DNA of 64,000 nucleotides from Granulosicoccus sp045110515 (GCA_045110515.1 JBGCGD010000016.1:113213-177212); one strand, 5' to 3'. Positions 51,501 through 60,409 are shown, counted from the stretch's first letter. The notes: a model not told the origin generated them from the sequence alone. Numbers and translations: made by a program.

Positions 51501-51994
51501 ATGCTGGCGATGTTGCTATCGATAAAACGTGTCGCCGCCTCACGATATAAACTCCCGGCATCTTCAACGACACCGGTAGGCGCGCCCAGCGCAGACGTCA
51601 CCGGTAAACGATGCGCCAGTTGCGTAGCTAAAGCATCAATGGTGCGAAGATTCAGCCGTTGTGGATTTTTAATGATTTGCCAGTCGCGTTCCTTGTCCCT
51701 GTTTAATACGGCCATGGCAAGTGCGTGTCCTTCCGTTTCATACTCATTGGCAGGCTGTGCCCCGGACGCCACTCTTTCCAGAGTTTCAACGACACGCTGG
51801 CGCATTTCACTGGCAGCTTTACGGGTAAACGTAATAGCAAGAATCTCTTCAGGTTCATCTACTGTGGCAAGCAAGGTAAGCACTCGCCGAGTAAGCAGCT
51901 CGGTCTTACCGGACCCTGCCGGGGCTTGAACAATAAAGGAGGTTTGCGGGTCTAGTGCCCTTACCCGCACATCAGCATCGACAGGGGCGCTCAT
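48533..51994 (-). CDS. addA: AddA-like helicase-nuclease
   Basis: This is a 1153-residue UvrD-type helicase with a C-terminal RecB-family nuclease, the larger subunit of a double-strand-break resection enzyme. Walker A is QAPAGSGKTELLTRR near residue 20; motif II is HVLVDEFQDTSQ; motif III is VGDPMQSIYRFREGD; motif VI includes LLYVACTRAKHHLHL. The nuclease motif WIVDFKTGDHSG is near residue 1095. Its start overlaps the addB stop by four bases, so the two are coupled. Confidence 0.93.
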   Translation of the reverse strand: MSAPVDADVRVRALDPQTSFIVQAPAGSGKTELLTRRVLTLLATVDEPEEILAITFTRKAASEMRQRVVETLERVASGAQPANEYETEGHALAMAVLNRDKERDWQIIKNPQRLNLRTIDALATQLAHRLPVTSALGAPTGVVEDAGSLYREAATRFIDSNIASIERILLQLGNKLDLAQQLLAALLANRDQWKRHLYAADLHDELRVALEGMLAELVESRLQNLCVNIPVGLNDSLPARLRAACGYLLEDNEGDLDEIEFEKQAWLDIESLPGATINDLNLWDSIGHALLTKKPEVRNRLTKKEGFPAKSDAKKRGVEPSQLELHKQGMVDILDSVREAPEFVDALIEVSSLPYPRYQDAQWELLSELLSALPDLLIELQLLFSERGVVDFPELAERAQWALGPEDAPTDLALSMDLSLKHVLVDEFQDTSQTQFRLFSQLVRGWDPGDGRTFFVVGDPMQSIYRFREGDVALFSQARDEGIGPVKLESLILSVNFRAAPAVIDWVNESFTSIFPERADPDCGAVPYSTSAAHLQTTGSVNVHPLIGADKLVEAEKVAAIAQNAISDDPEHRVAILVRARGQASDIFEALRQKGLAYQSIDMDLVGERPVVRDLLSLCLALRYPHDRLHWLSLLRAPFVGLVLHDLHALMVEAKSSSVIELLRDPARVQTLSADGQSRVQRFLSIVEPALKRVSRSSLMPWVEAIWLQLGGPSVCRDDIDADAAERAIVKLFSLEAEGRLWQKSVLTDAMKSLYAESLDNTHCQIQIMTLHKSKGLEFDTVILPALDRQTRADSTQLLNWFESTLDGKPQLLLAPFEQSGLQYGDKDKINRLVRKARERCDEQEKLRLLYVACTRAKHHLHLVARSAFAASGELRAPINSSLLKPLWPLLESEFQQAASTYSATDDEQNGQSSQDQQLTLLDDVDDQPVAQFERLPADSAFPNLNPFEWEGANAAAGDDEAAIEFSWAGRDARDIGTVVHLQLQRIASTGGVEVVDVDLNDVSSIARRQLKNLGVQAHKLDAALDRVMKGINNAMQDERGAWILAAHTDARSEWALSVPNLDAEKSQSVQKVIIDRTFIDEHGTRWIVDFKTGDHSGGQVEQFLDAEQLRYSDQLNRYADIMSRIENRPIRVGLYFPMLRGWREWEPETGMS

Positions 51995-54729
51995 TGGGCA
52001 CCTCCTTGACTAGGAACATCTGCAGTCTCGTCGTCCGCACTTGCTAGCAGGGTCTCTTCACCCACTCGGCAAAGCGACTTAAGATCACAATGTGTACAGG
52101 CATTTTTCATTGGGGTAACCGTTGCCAAACCTTGTCGAACCTCACCGGCTACCGTGTCAAGTGCCTCTTTCCAATGTAGGCGCCAGTCTTCCCAAGACTC
52201 CAATTCTCTTTCTGTTGCTTCACCATTCCGGGATTTGGTCACCGTAGTTTTAACTTTCGGAAGCATATCCGCATCGCTGGCAACACCGATGAATTTACAT
52301 TGATTACGCGCCACCTGAGCAAACGATGCACCCTTTATAGCTTCGTTTGTTAATACATAGAGCGGGAGTTGAGGGTTCACTATTCGTTTATCGGCCCAGG
52401 TATTCACCTTACTTGAAACACCGGTTTTATAATCTACAACAACCAACTGCCCATCAACGTTATCTATACGATCGAGCATAACGTTCATGACGACGCCACC
52501 ATGCTCTATTGTTTGCTTAAGCTCTAAACTTTCAATGCTGAAGTCAGTACGGATTGCCTCCTGACCCACTAACCATTCTTTAAGTAACGACAATAACCTC
52601 GTTCGTTCCAACTCTTGAAGTTCCTCTGGGACTTCAAGTTCTTCAATAGACTTATTGATAACGACTAGCAGCGCGTCATGTAATTCGTCTTCGTCCATGG
52701 CGATCAATCGCGCATGGCTTTTCACATCACCCCAAAACAACTCTAAGGTCTGATGCAACAAGGTACCGTGTTGTCGAGGATCAAGTCCTAAACCAGCTTC
52801 CTCGAGCGGACGTATCGCTAATCGGTGCAATGCAAACGACTTAAAGGGGCACAAAGCCTGATTTTCAAACAAACGCGCACCGCCTCGTGCCTCTGTACCA
52901 GACGGCATAGCTGGTCCATAATTATCGGCAATAAGCTCAAGCCGCAATGAAGCACGCAGCGAACTAACAGGAGCAACAAACCCGACATACGCGCAAAGTC
53001 TGTCAATACGAGCGGCTGCAATGAACTGATTTTGATCGCTCGCGACAACACCGGGCAAATAAGCCGCTTCAAGCTCTTTTCCGTCTCTTGCAACTGAATG
53101 ACTAGCAACAATCAGCGGGGCCTGAGAGCACCAGCGTAAAAATTCTTGCTCTGCCAGTTCTAATCGGGCACTGGCTGATGCATCTGGCACACCTGACAAT
53201 TTTTGTTGCGCAATCGGTAGAAACGGCGTGGGCGAACCGGTAGGCGGCCACTGTTCGGAATCCAGACCCGTTACCCACATACAATCAAAGTCGATGCCGT
53301 GACTTTCTAAACGCCCCATAATTTGAATAGGCGTTGCCGGTGTTTCTACTTGGAATACTCGATCTTTTGCTAGGCGGGACAGAAGATGAAAAGCACTACT
53401 GGCGCTCACCCCTTCATTGTCATCGAGCAACTGCAGATCATCCAGACACTCAATCCACGCACTGACGGCCTGATATTCTTCTGTATCCATTCCCGAGCCG
53501 GGCCAACCCAAAACCGTTAGCCACTGACTAAATCGACTTGCCCACGTGCTTAGCGTTGCTTTACTAAGCTTCCTTACTTTAATGAGCTTATTGACAGACC
53601 TTGAAAAAGACCCCTTCGCTTCCAAATACGTCGCGAGCGTTTCTAAAGTTAATCTGCGAACTCTTTGTTCACGCAGACGCTTGTCTAGTTGCTCCTTGGC
53701 ATGTGAGTCATTGTTCTTGCCAGCAAGATAGGGGCTTAACAGCAGCGCAGAGATATCACTTCCCTGGACCTCGGAGATGCACAACCTGAGAATAGATAAC
53801 GCCGCCTGCACAGCTGCCGTATCGGATAAGGGCATGCCGATGGACAAATCATAGGGGCGGCCCTTGTCCCGGATTTGAGCCGGTGACATAGCCGGAAAAA
53901 AAACTTGATCGAATGCCCTTAACACATCAGCCCGCTTATTTTGCAAGTCTGGCACTACAAGTCCAAGGTGTTGAGAAGGATTCTGTTCAATTTCCCTGCG
54001 CATCTGAGTAGCAACACCGATAAGCTCTCGCCAATCGTCCTCGTACTCAACGTGATGAACCACTGCGTTGGGCTCAACGAACAGTAACTCAACAACAACA
54101 CCGGCATTCTCCAGACTGGAAACTAACAATTGCAACTGTGGAGGCAACTGCAAAAATCCATCTAACAAGATACGCTTGGGCAAGGTCTGCCACCCTGCGC
54201 CCGAATTAAGTATTTCCCGCAAATGATCTGCTAAGCAGGCTTCATCGATACAGCCCATTTGCTCCAGTTGTGCGCGGTAGCCTAATTGCCATCGTCGCCA
54301 GGTGTATTGATCCAGTGGCAGGTAATCCTCTTCTTTTGGATGACAGTCCCAGGCGCATGCAATATCCCAGGCTCGCTTAGCCCCACGACTGGCTGACTCG
54401 GTGTCGAGCAGGTTCACCGCATCATCGGATTCTATACACGACTGCCAGATACGTTGCTGCAATAGATCGGGAAGGAGCGTTTTTTCAGATTCCCCAGACG
54501 CTAGATACTCGGCATGCAACGCTAACATCCAGGACCTAAACGGTAAGATCTCCGGTGTCTCCCACCACAGCAACCCCTGTGCTTGCTGCCAAGCTTGATA
54601 CTCGAGCGAGCGATGTCGCGCGAGGCGCTGATTCACGGTGAGCAGTACTGCACCATCAAAGACTTGCTCACAAAACCCTGTCACTTGACCTTCCCCTAAA
54701 TAAAATTGCCATCGTGGTAACCCAGTCAT
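51991..54729 (-). CDS. addB: AddB-like PD-(D/E)XK nuclease subunit
   Basis: This 912-residue protein is the partner of AddA, of the group often called probable DNA repair protein. The C-terminal RecB-type nuclease shows RGGARLFENQALCPFKSFAL and LVVVDYKTG. The cysteine set (one in ALCPF, then ACTHCDLKSLC) should hold an iron-sulfur cluster. No Walker A was found in the N-terminal half, unlike classical B. subtilis AddB. The start at 54729 is preferred: an upstream in-frame codon at 54864 would run into galE. It is divergent from galE. Confidence 0.88.
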   Translation of the reverse strand: MTGLPRWQFYLGEGQVTGFCEQVFDGAVLLTVNQRLARHRSLEYQAWQQAQGLLWWETPEILPFRSWMLALHAEYLASGESEKTLLPDLLQQRIWQSCIESDDAVNLLDTESASRGAKRAWDIACAWDCHPKEEDYLPLDQYTWRRWQLGYRAQLEQMGCIDEACLADHLREILNSGAGWQTLPKRILLDGFLQLPPQLQLLVSSLENAGVVVELLFVEPNAVVHHVEYEDDWRELIGVATQMRREIEQNPSQHLGLVVPDLQNKRADVLRAFDQVFFPAMSPAQIRDKGRPYDLSIGMPLSDTAAVQAALSILRLCISEVQGSDISALLLSPYLAGKNNDSHAKEQLDKRLREQRVRRLTLETLATYLEAKGSFSRSVNKLIKVRKLSKATLSTWASRFSQWLTVLGWPGSGMDTEEYQAVSAWIECLDDLQLLDDNEGVSASSAFHLLSRLAKDRVFQVETPATPIQIMGRLESHGIDFDCMWVTGLDSEQWPPTGSPTPFLPIAQQKLSGVPDASASARLELAEQEFLRWCSQAPLIVASHSVARDGKELEAAYLPGVVASDQNQFIAAARIDRLCAYVGFVAPVSSLRASLRLELIADNYGPAMPSGTEARGGARLFENQALCPFKSFALHRLAIRPLEEAGLGLDPRQHGTLLHQTLELFWGDVKSHARLIAMDEDELHDALLVVINKSIEELEVPEELQELERTRLLSLLKEWLVGQEAIRTDFSIESLELKQTIEHGGVVMNVMLDRIDNVDGQLVVVDYKTGVSSKVNTWADKRIVNPQLPLYVLTNEAIKGASFAQVARNQCKFIGVASDADMLPKVKTTVTKSRNGEATERELESWEDWRLHWKEALDTVAGEVRQGLATVTPMKNACTHCDLKSLCRVGEETLLASADDETADVPSQGGAQ

Positions 54730-54810
54730 ACTAACGTGACTCAAAAAACCGGCAACTGTGGTTACAATGAGTCGTCGGAAAATCCCTTTACGCTGTGGAC
54801 GTCTATAACA

Positions 54811-55827
54811 ATGAGCAAAAAAGCTATTTTGGTCACCGGTGGTGCTGGCTATATTGGCAGCCATGTGGTGAAACTACTCGGCGAACGCGGTGAAAATGTT
54901 GTTGTTCTGGACGATCTTTCCACGGGCAACGCCGACGCCGTATTGTACGGGGAATTGGTCGTTGGCAAAACAGGCGACATGGGATTAGTCAGCAAAGTCA
55001 TCGCCGAACACAACATCGATACCGTCATGCATTTTGCAGCGCACACCATCGTTCCCGAAAGTGTAGAAAACCCACTCAAATACTACGCAAACAATACCTG
55101 TAGCACTCGCAACCTTCTGCAGGTGTGCCAGGAACAAGATATCAAACACTTTATATTTTCTTCAACAGCCGCCACCTACGGCGTTCCTGAAGCAGGCATT
55201 GGTGCTTGCCACGAAGAACTTGCCACCGCACCTATCAATGCTTATGGCATGTCTAAGCTTATGTCAGAAGCTATGCTTCGCGATCTGAGCGCAGCCTCTG
55301 ACCTAACCCATGTTGTACTCCGCTATTTTAACGTCGCCGGCTCAGATCCCGATGGCCGCATTGGACAATCGACACCCGAGGCAACACTACTTATTAAGGT
55401 AGCCGCAGAAGTTGCAGTGGGCAAACGAGACCAGCTTTATGTGTTTGGTACAGACTACCCGACAGACGATGGCACTGGAGTGCGCGATTACATTCACGTT
55501 ACGGATCTGGGCAATGCCCACCTTGCCGCTTTAGATTACCTACGCAATAACGGGGAATCGACTCTGCTCAATTGCGGATATGGACATGGCTTTAGCGTTA
55601 AGCAGGTAATTGATGCAGTTGAGCGAGTTCACGGTGAGCCACTTAAGGTAATTGAAAAACCACGCCGCGCAGGTGACCCACCATCGCTAGTGGCTGCAGT
55701 AGATAAAATTCACCAGACCCTAGATTGGACCCCGGAATTCGACAACTTGGACACGATCGTCAAAACATCTTTAGACTGGGAACACACGTTAAAAAAACGC
55801 AGGCACAACAACCCCGAAGAATCCTGA
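54811..55827 (+). CDS. galE: UDP-glucose 4-epimerase
   Basis: This cytoplasmic NAD-dependent epimerase has 338 residues and interconverts UDP-glucose and UDP-galactose for polysaccharide and lipopolysaccharide synthesis. The NAD motif GGAGYIGSH is at residues 10-18, the catalytic Ser in FSSTAATYG, and YGMSK is the active-site YxxxK. The start is at the ATG at 54811; the upstream extension overlaps the addB promoter region. It stands alone between addB and the kinase. Confidence 0.94.
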   Translation: MSKKAILVTGGAGYIGSHVVKLLGERGENVVVLDDLSTGNADAVLYGELVVGKTGDMGLVSKVIAEHNIDTVMHFAAHTIVPESVENPLKYYANNTCSTRNLLQVCQEQDIKHFIFSSTAATYGVPEAGIGACHEELATAPINAYGMSKLMSEAMLRDLSAASDLTHVVLRYFNVAGSDPDGRIGQSTPEATLLIKVAAEVAVGKRDQLYVFGTDYPTDDGTGVRDYIHVTDLGNAHLAALDYLRNNGESTLLNCGYGHGFSVKQVIDAVERVHGEPLKVIEKPRRAGDPPSLVAAVDKIHQTLDWTPEFDNLDTIVKTSLDWEHTLKKRRHNNPEES

Positions 55828-55897
55828 GAGGTTTATTCGCATAGCGGTTGTTTTTTACTTTCGCTGAGGAGGGTCTTAAGCGAAAGCTACGCTAACT

Positions 55898-57382
55898 TTA
55901 CAGCGTTAGATCGAGTTGCTGCGCATTACCCAACGAGGATCGTTCGACCAGAATCTCAGAAATATGTCTGTAATAGTGCAAATGAATCTTCGGAGGCAAC
56001 TCAGTCAATACACCTGCAGTTAGCTCGAGGACATTCACTGGGGTAACGGCTGCAAGGCGATGGACCTGAGCCCCACCATTAATAAAGCCGGTTTCACCAA
56101 AACACTCCCCTTCGCCAAGCATAGACAGATAGTGCCCATTGTTTTCTACTTTGGCGACACCATCGGTGATAATCATGATGCGCCTTTCTTCATCACCAAC
56201 ATCGAGGATCGTTTCGTTTTGCTCAAACGACTTAACTTCAACGTGCTCTAGCAAATGCGCAATTTCCAGTTCGGAGAACTGAGTAAAAAACGCCTGTGTT
56301 TTTAGCTGACGAATTAAACGTTGCTGTGCCGCAGGCCGCTTTGCAACGATACCAAAGGTTTCTTCAAACGGTGCAAGTGCATCAGCCATCTCCCGCCCCG
56401 TTTGAAACCGATCCTGAGGTTTTTTCTCAAGCGCCTTAGCAATGACATCGGATAATTCGACAGGCAAATCAGGACGGATATCGTGCAGCTTAGGCGCAGT
56501 CTTATGTACAACCGTACGAAAGAGATCTTTAACTTTCTTAGCCTTGAAAAGCTGGCGTCCAGCTAGCAGTTCAAACAGGACTGTTGCAAGGGAATAAAAA
56601 TCGCTTGGGGGCCCTAGTTCACGACCTAAGATTTGTTCGGGCGACATGTAATTGGGCGTGCCCAATGTGGGTCCTTTATTCTTAAGATCGCCCCCTTCCC
56701 GAATGCTAACAGCGATACCAAAATCGAGCAGCTTCACATCGCCGTTCTCTGCGAGCATGATGTTTGCGGGTTTGATATCCCTATGCAAAATACCTTGCGA
56801 ATGCGAGTAATCCAAAGCACGACAGCAGGCAGAGACCACACGCAAAGCTTCATGAACCGGCAGCAGGGTTTTACCTTTGCCATATTCTTTTAATGTTTCC
56901 CCATCAACAACTTCCATAACCAAGTAGTTGAGATCTTCGAACTGACCTGCATCGTGAACGGTCACGATGTTGGCATGCGTTAAGCGACCAGCCGCAACTA
57001 TTTCAGTTTGATAAGCACGTTGAGCACCGGGCACTTTGCCCGTTGATAAATGCGCTTCCCCAATAGGCGAAAGTTTGACGGCGACTTCACGTCCTAAGAG
57101 GTTATCGAGAGCTTGATGTACAACACCACAGGTTCCAGAACCAATTCGCTTACCAATGGTATAGCGATCTATCTCACCCGGTACTGTTATGTCTAACGGA
57201 CGTATAGGTCCTTTTTGCGTCGTATTTTTGACACTTCCAGATGCTATTGATTCATTAGAAATTTCAGGCTCAGCGCCAGACTCTTCCATAGCGCGTTTTG
57301 CTGCTTGCAATGAAGGGGATTCACCAACAGGCTTCACCTTTTCTTCCTCAGCTTTGTTCTTTGCGCGCGAACCCAAAGCCAT
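55898..57382 (-). CDS. Ser/Thr protein kinase with C-terminal cyclic-nucleotide-binding domain
   Basis: This protein of about 494 residues has a Hanks-type kinase domain (GSGTCGVVHQA, VAVKLSP, HRDIKPANIM, LLDFGIAV, GTPNYMSPEQ) and a C-terminal CNB domain (LLEHVEVKSFEQNETILDVG, FGETGFINGG with a following Arg in VHRLAAV). Both ribose-binding Glu and phosphate-binding Arg are present, so binding of cAMP or cGMP is plausible. The start is uncertain: ATG at 57382 has AGGCG nearby; a TTG at 57535 would overlap the upstream gene by 53 bases. The order is kinase then CNB, the reverse of eukaryotic PKG. Confidence 0.88.
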   Translation of the reverse strand: MALGSRAKNKAEEEKVKPVGESPSLQAAKRAMEESGAEPEISNESIASGSVKNTTQKGPIRPLDITVPGEIDRYTIGKRIGSGTCGVVHQALDNLLGREVAVKLSPIGEAHLSTGKVPGAQRAYQTEIVAAGRLTHANIVTVHDAGQFEDLNYLVMEVVDGETLKEYGKGKTLLPVHEALRVVSACCRALDYSHSQGILHRDIKPANIMLAENGDVKLLDFGIAVSIREGGDLKNKGPTLGTPNYMSPEQILGRELGPPSDFYSLATVLFELLAGRQLFKAKKVKDLFRTVVHKTAPKLHDIRPDLPVELSDVIAKALEKKPQDRFQTGREMADALAPFEETFGIVAKRPAAQQRLIRQLKTQAFFTQFSELEIAHLLEHVEVKSFEQNETILDVGDEERRIMIITDGVAKVENNGHYLSMLGEGECFGETGFINGGAQVHRLAAVTPVNVLELTAGVLTELPPKIHLHYYRHISEILVERSSLGNAQQLDLTL

Positions 57383-57482
57383 TGCACGCCTGGCCAATTT
57401 AATAGGAACTGATGAACGTTGTTGAAGGGTTGCTGACACGAGGCGTATTGATAAGCCGTGGTAACTGGCAGTATTTGCCAAA

Positions 57483-58115
57483 TCATAACACTGTCGAAGA
57501 CCTTGCCACCAGCTCAAACGTTGCAAGCGGTTCAAAAGAAACAGTATGTGACGACGTTACAAGCGCTGTACTGTCTGTTTCGTATATAACTTTTGTTAGT
57601 GCAAGCGCAGGCGGAGGCATAAGTTGAACAATAACAGAAGACCAAACAAACACGTAAACAAAGGCAATAAGGACACTAATCGTCATGCGCACTTCAAACG
57701 TATGCCTGATGACATGCGCCAACAATGACAACCCCCAAACCAACATGACAAACTCAGCCAGCGCACTACCATTGGCAGCATCAGTTGCATTTGAAGGGCT
57801 TCTCAACATATAGATAGGCAAGCTGGCTACATTGATAAAAGCAGAGGCCCCGCATAAACCGCCGAAAGCTTGAGCAAAGCGAGCCAAGCGTCCAGTTTGT
57901 CTTAAAGCTACCCAAACAATCAAACCCGTTCCAGCCAGATCGAGCAATGCCTGAATAGCCGCCAGTGCGACACCATAGGGTACGGCGACGGCCATAACGT
58001 ACGTAACGAAGGCCAGAACTATTCCGATCTTCATCTGAGCGTCACCCACGGGCAAGTCTTGTGGCTTGCCCATTAGAAACGCAATATTGAAGTACTGTCT
58101 TAGCAGTTCTTGCAC
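57483..58115 (-). CDS. Five-helix membrane protein upstream of the kinase, unknown
   Basis: This 210-residue protein has about five membrane helices (KIGIVLAFVTYVMAVAVPYG and following). I do not recognise the family; the general look is Yip1-like. The start is a GTG at 58115 with no strong ribosome site. It ends about 100 bases before the preferred kinase start, so the two are probably one operon. Its job may relate to the kinase, but this is only a guess from position. Confidence 0.7.
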   Translation of the reverse strand: MQELLRQYFNIAFLMGKPQDLPVGDAQMKIGIVLAFVTYVMAVAVPYGVALAAIQALLDLAGTGLIVWVALRQTGRLARFAQAFGGLCGASAFINVASLPIYMLRSPSNATDAANGSALAEFVMLVWGLSLLAHVIRHTFEVRMTISVLIAFVYVFVWSSVIVQLMPPPALALTKVIYETDSTALVTSSHTVSFEPLATFELVARSSTVL

Positions 58116-58233
58116 AGTTGAAAGGTGCTGCTTTTTTCGGATGCTTCGATGGTATCACTTGAATCGGCGTGTATGATTCAGCTCACAGGTAAATTCCTTA
58201 AGCCTGTCCAATTGACAAGAGCGCGTTCCTTAC

Positions 58234-58896
58234 ATGTACCAACCCGGAAAACCTTACAGCCTTAGTGAACGCTTTCGCGGCTACTTACCTGTGGTCGTGG
58301 ACGTAGAAACCGGCGGGTTCAATGAGCGCACAGATGCACTGTTGGAAATCGCGGCCGTCGTACTGGATCTGGACGAGCAGGGGCAACTAAAACCCGTTAA
58401 GAGTTACACCACACATGTGGTGCCATTTGACGGCTGCAACATCAACCCGAAATCGCTTGAGGTCAATGGAATAGACCCCTATCACCCGTTACGGGCCGCC
58501 CGAGAAGAACGCGCAGCGTTGTCGCACATCTTCACACCTGTCAGAGAGGCCGTGTCAGCTGCGGGCTGTACTCGCGCCATTCTGGTGGGTCACAATGCGT
58601 TTTTCGATTTAAAGTTCGTCAACGCAGCAGCAGATCGAACCGGCATCAAAAAAAACCCATTTCACCCATTCAGCTGTTTTGACACCGTCTCTTTTTGCGG
58701 ATTGGCGTACGGGCAAACGGTATTGGCCAGATCGGCTGTTGCTGCAGGCATGGACTGGGACACGAACGAGGCTCATTCGGCAATCTATGACACAAGAATG
58801 ACAGCCGAACTCTTCTGCAATGTCGTCAATCGCTGGGAGGCACTTCATACCGGTTTAGATGTGCCGATAGCAGATGGATCAACCATACCTCGATAG
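58234..58896 (+). CDS. rnt: Ribonuclease T
   Basis: This 220-residue 3'-5' exoribonuclease of the DEDD family trims tRNA and other stable RNA 3' ends. The acidic motifs are VVDVETGGFNE, VGHNAFFDLKF and EAHSAIYDTRMTAELF. PFHPFSCFDTVS is typical of RNase T. Length is standard. It is followed after 44 bases by arfB. Confidence 0.95.
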   Translation: MYQPGKPYSLSERFRGYLPVVVDVETGGFNERTDALLEIAAVVLDLDEQGQLKPVKSYTTHVVPFDGCNINPKSLEVNGIDPYHPLRAAREERAALSHIFTPVREAVSAAGCTRAILVGHNAFFDLKFVNAAADRTGIKKNPFHPFSCFDTVSFCGLAYGQTVLARSAVAAGMDWDTNEAHSAIYDTRMTAELFCNVVNRWEALHTGLDVPIADGSTIPR

Positions 58897-58940
58897 CGCT
58901 CAAAAGAGGCTCGTCGAGCACCCTGGGCTTTACACCTAGC

Positions 58941-59354
58941 ATGTTAAGAATCAACGACTCGCTGAGCATCCCGGAGGAAGACATTGAATGGCAGGCTATT
59001 CGGTCTCAGGGTGCAGGCGGACAGAACGTTAACAAGGTTGCCTCGGCAGTACACCTACGCTTTGACGTCAAAGCATCCTCGCTTCCAGCTTCCGTCAAAT
59101 CACGCCTTTTGGCTACGCGCGATAAACGACTGAGCAAGGAAGGCACTATCGTAATCAAAGCACAGCAATACAGGCGGCAGGATCAGAACCATGCAGCCGC
59201 CCTTGAAAGACTCGCTGACATTATCAGGAGCGCAACCTTTGTACCTAAGGTGAGAAGAGCTACTAAACCCAGCCGTGGCTCCGTTCAACGGCGGCTGGAT
59301 AGCAAAACAAAACGTTCGAAAATAAAGGCGTTTCGTAGAAAAGTAGAAGACTGA
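58941..59354 (+). CDS. arfB: Alternative ribosome-rescue peptidyl-tRNA hydrolase ArfB
   Basis: This 137-residue protein has the GGQ motif in SQGAGGQNVNKVASAVHL near residues 25-40, and a basic C-terminal tail (AFRRKVED, with many Lys and Arg) that enters the empty mRNA channel. It releases peptides from stalled ribosomes without a stop codon. Size and layout match YaeJ/ArfB, not release factors 1 or 2. It may share a promoter with rnt. Confidence 0.93.
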   Translation: MLRINDSLSIPEEDIEWQAIRSQGAGGQNVNKVASAVHLRFDVKASSLPASVKSRLLATRDKRLSKEGTIVIKAQQYRRQDQNHAAALERLADIIRSATFVPKVRRATKPSRGSVQRRLDSKTKRSKIKAFRRKVED

Positions 59355-59371
59355 CTAAATGAAACCGCTAG

Positions 59372-59710
59372 CTAGCTAGGCTTGTTCGCCGCGTTATCAA
59401 TCATTTTTTTCAACTCGCCGTTTTCAGCTAGCTCCATCGTAATATCACAGCCGCCGACCAATTCGCCTTCGATATACAGTTGCGGAAACGTCGGCCAGTC
59501 AGAGACCTGTGGCAGAGTTTCGCGAATAGCCGGATCAGCAATGATATTAACGTATGCGAACTCTTGATTACATTCCTTGAGCGCCTCTACTGTGCGCATT
59601 GAGAACCCACACATCGGCAGTTGTGGCGTGCCCTTCATGTATAAAATTACAGGATTTTCTGCAATCTGCTGTTCAATTCGGGTCCGTACGTCGGATGCTT
59701 GATCTGTCAT
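59372..59710 (-). CDS. grxD: Monothiol glutaredoxin Grx4
   Basis: This 112-residue protein has the active site CGFS in MKGTPQLPMCGFSMRTVEAL, WPTFPQLYIEGELVGGCDI as the glutathione-binding part, and Grx4 length. Such proteins carry [2Fe-2S] clusters and help in iron-sulfur transfer. It is downstream of the sod gene on the same strand, separated by a GC hairpin. Confidence 0.95.
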   Translation of the reverse strand: MTDQASDVRTRIEQQIAENPVILYMKGTPQLPMCGFSMRTVEALKECNQEFAYVNIIADPAIRETLPQVSDWPTFPQLYIEGELVGGCDITMELAENGELKKMIDNAANKPS

Positions 59711-59755
59711 GGTGCTACGCCATTAAAAGAGTTTTTACAAAACCGTGAATACAAA

Positions 59756-59781
59756 GGCCGCCGGAAATACAACCGGCGGCC
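59756..59781 (-). terminator. Terminator after the sod gene
   Basis: GGCCGCCGG and CCGGCGGCC form a perfect nine-base GC stem around an eight-base loop, followed on the transcribed strand by TTTGT. It starts 16 bases after the sod stop. Confidence 0.75.
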
Positions 59782-59797
59782 ACTGAAATATTTTGAC

Positions 59798-60409
59798 TTA
59801 AGAGGAAATCGCTGCAGCAAAACGCTCAGACGTTTTAGCCCAGTCGACGACCTCTAGCCAGCCATCGATGTAGTCAGGACGCTTATTTTGATACTTGAGA
59901 TAATAAGCATGCTCCCAAACGTCTAGCGCCAGGATGGGTGTTCCCTGCATATCTGCAACAGGCATCAATGGATTGTCCTGGTTAGGCGTAGAGGTCACCG
60001 CCAGCTTTCCATCCTTAACAACCAGCCACGCAAAACCTGAACCGAAGCGCGTGATACCCGCCTGCTTCAAACCGTTTTTAAGCTCGTCCATGGACCCGAA
60101 GGTGCTGTCGATTGCACCGGCCAGATCAGCACTTGGGCTGCTGCCGCCGTCACACATGGAATTCCAGTAAAGAATGTGATTGTAGTAACCACCGCCGTTA
60201 TTTCGGATGGCAGGAGAGGTGCTGCTATCGACCTGGGCCATAACCTCTTCTAGAGATTGATCAGCCATGGGGGAATCAGCCACTGCACCCGTAAAGTTGT
60301 TGAAATAAGTGCGGTGATGACGATCGTAATGAATTTCCATCGTTTGGGCATCTACATGCGGCTCAAGCGCAGTAAAGTCGTAAGGCAGATCTGGAAAGGT
60401 AAAAGACAT
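59798..60409 (-). CDS. sodA: Fe/Mn superoxide dismutase, Mn-type signature
   Basis: This 203-residue superoxide dismutase begins MSFTFPDLPYDFTALEPHVD. Metal ligands are visible in MEIHYDRHHRTY, YYNHILYW and DVWEHAYYLKYQNKRPDYI. The active-site Gln lies in the C-terminal TPNQDNPL and the NGGGYYNH segment has Gly where iron enzymes have Gln, which points to a manganese or cambialistic enzyme. The start at 60409 is fixed by an AGGAG site; upstream codons add residues unlike the family. It is divergent from argD. Confidence 0.92.
   Translation of the reverse strand: MSFTFPDLPYDFTALEPHVDAQTMEIHYDRHHRTYFNNFTGAVADSPMADQSLEEVMAQVDSSTSPAIRNNGGGYYNHILYWNSMCDGGSSPSADLAGAIDSTFGSMDELKNGLKQAGITRFGSGFAWLVVKDGKLAVTSTPNQDNPLMPVADMQGTPILALDVWEHAYYLKYQNKRPDYIDGWLEVVDWAKTSERFAAAISS

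Noticed and set aside
51474..51929. 151-codon open frame on the plus strand inside addA
   Set aside because: Antisense shadow of addA with no independent signal.
54730..54864. N-terminal extension of addB by 45 residues
   Set aside because: It would overlap the galE start on the other strand, and the family begins close to MTGLPRWQ.
55851..55886. Possible terminator between galE and the kinase gene
   Set aside because: CTTTCGCT/AGCGAAAG can pair, but the T-run precedes the stem on the plus strand and no T-run follows on either strand.
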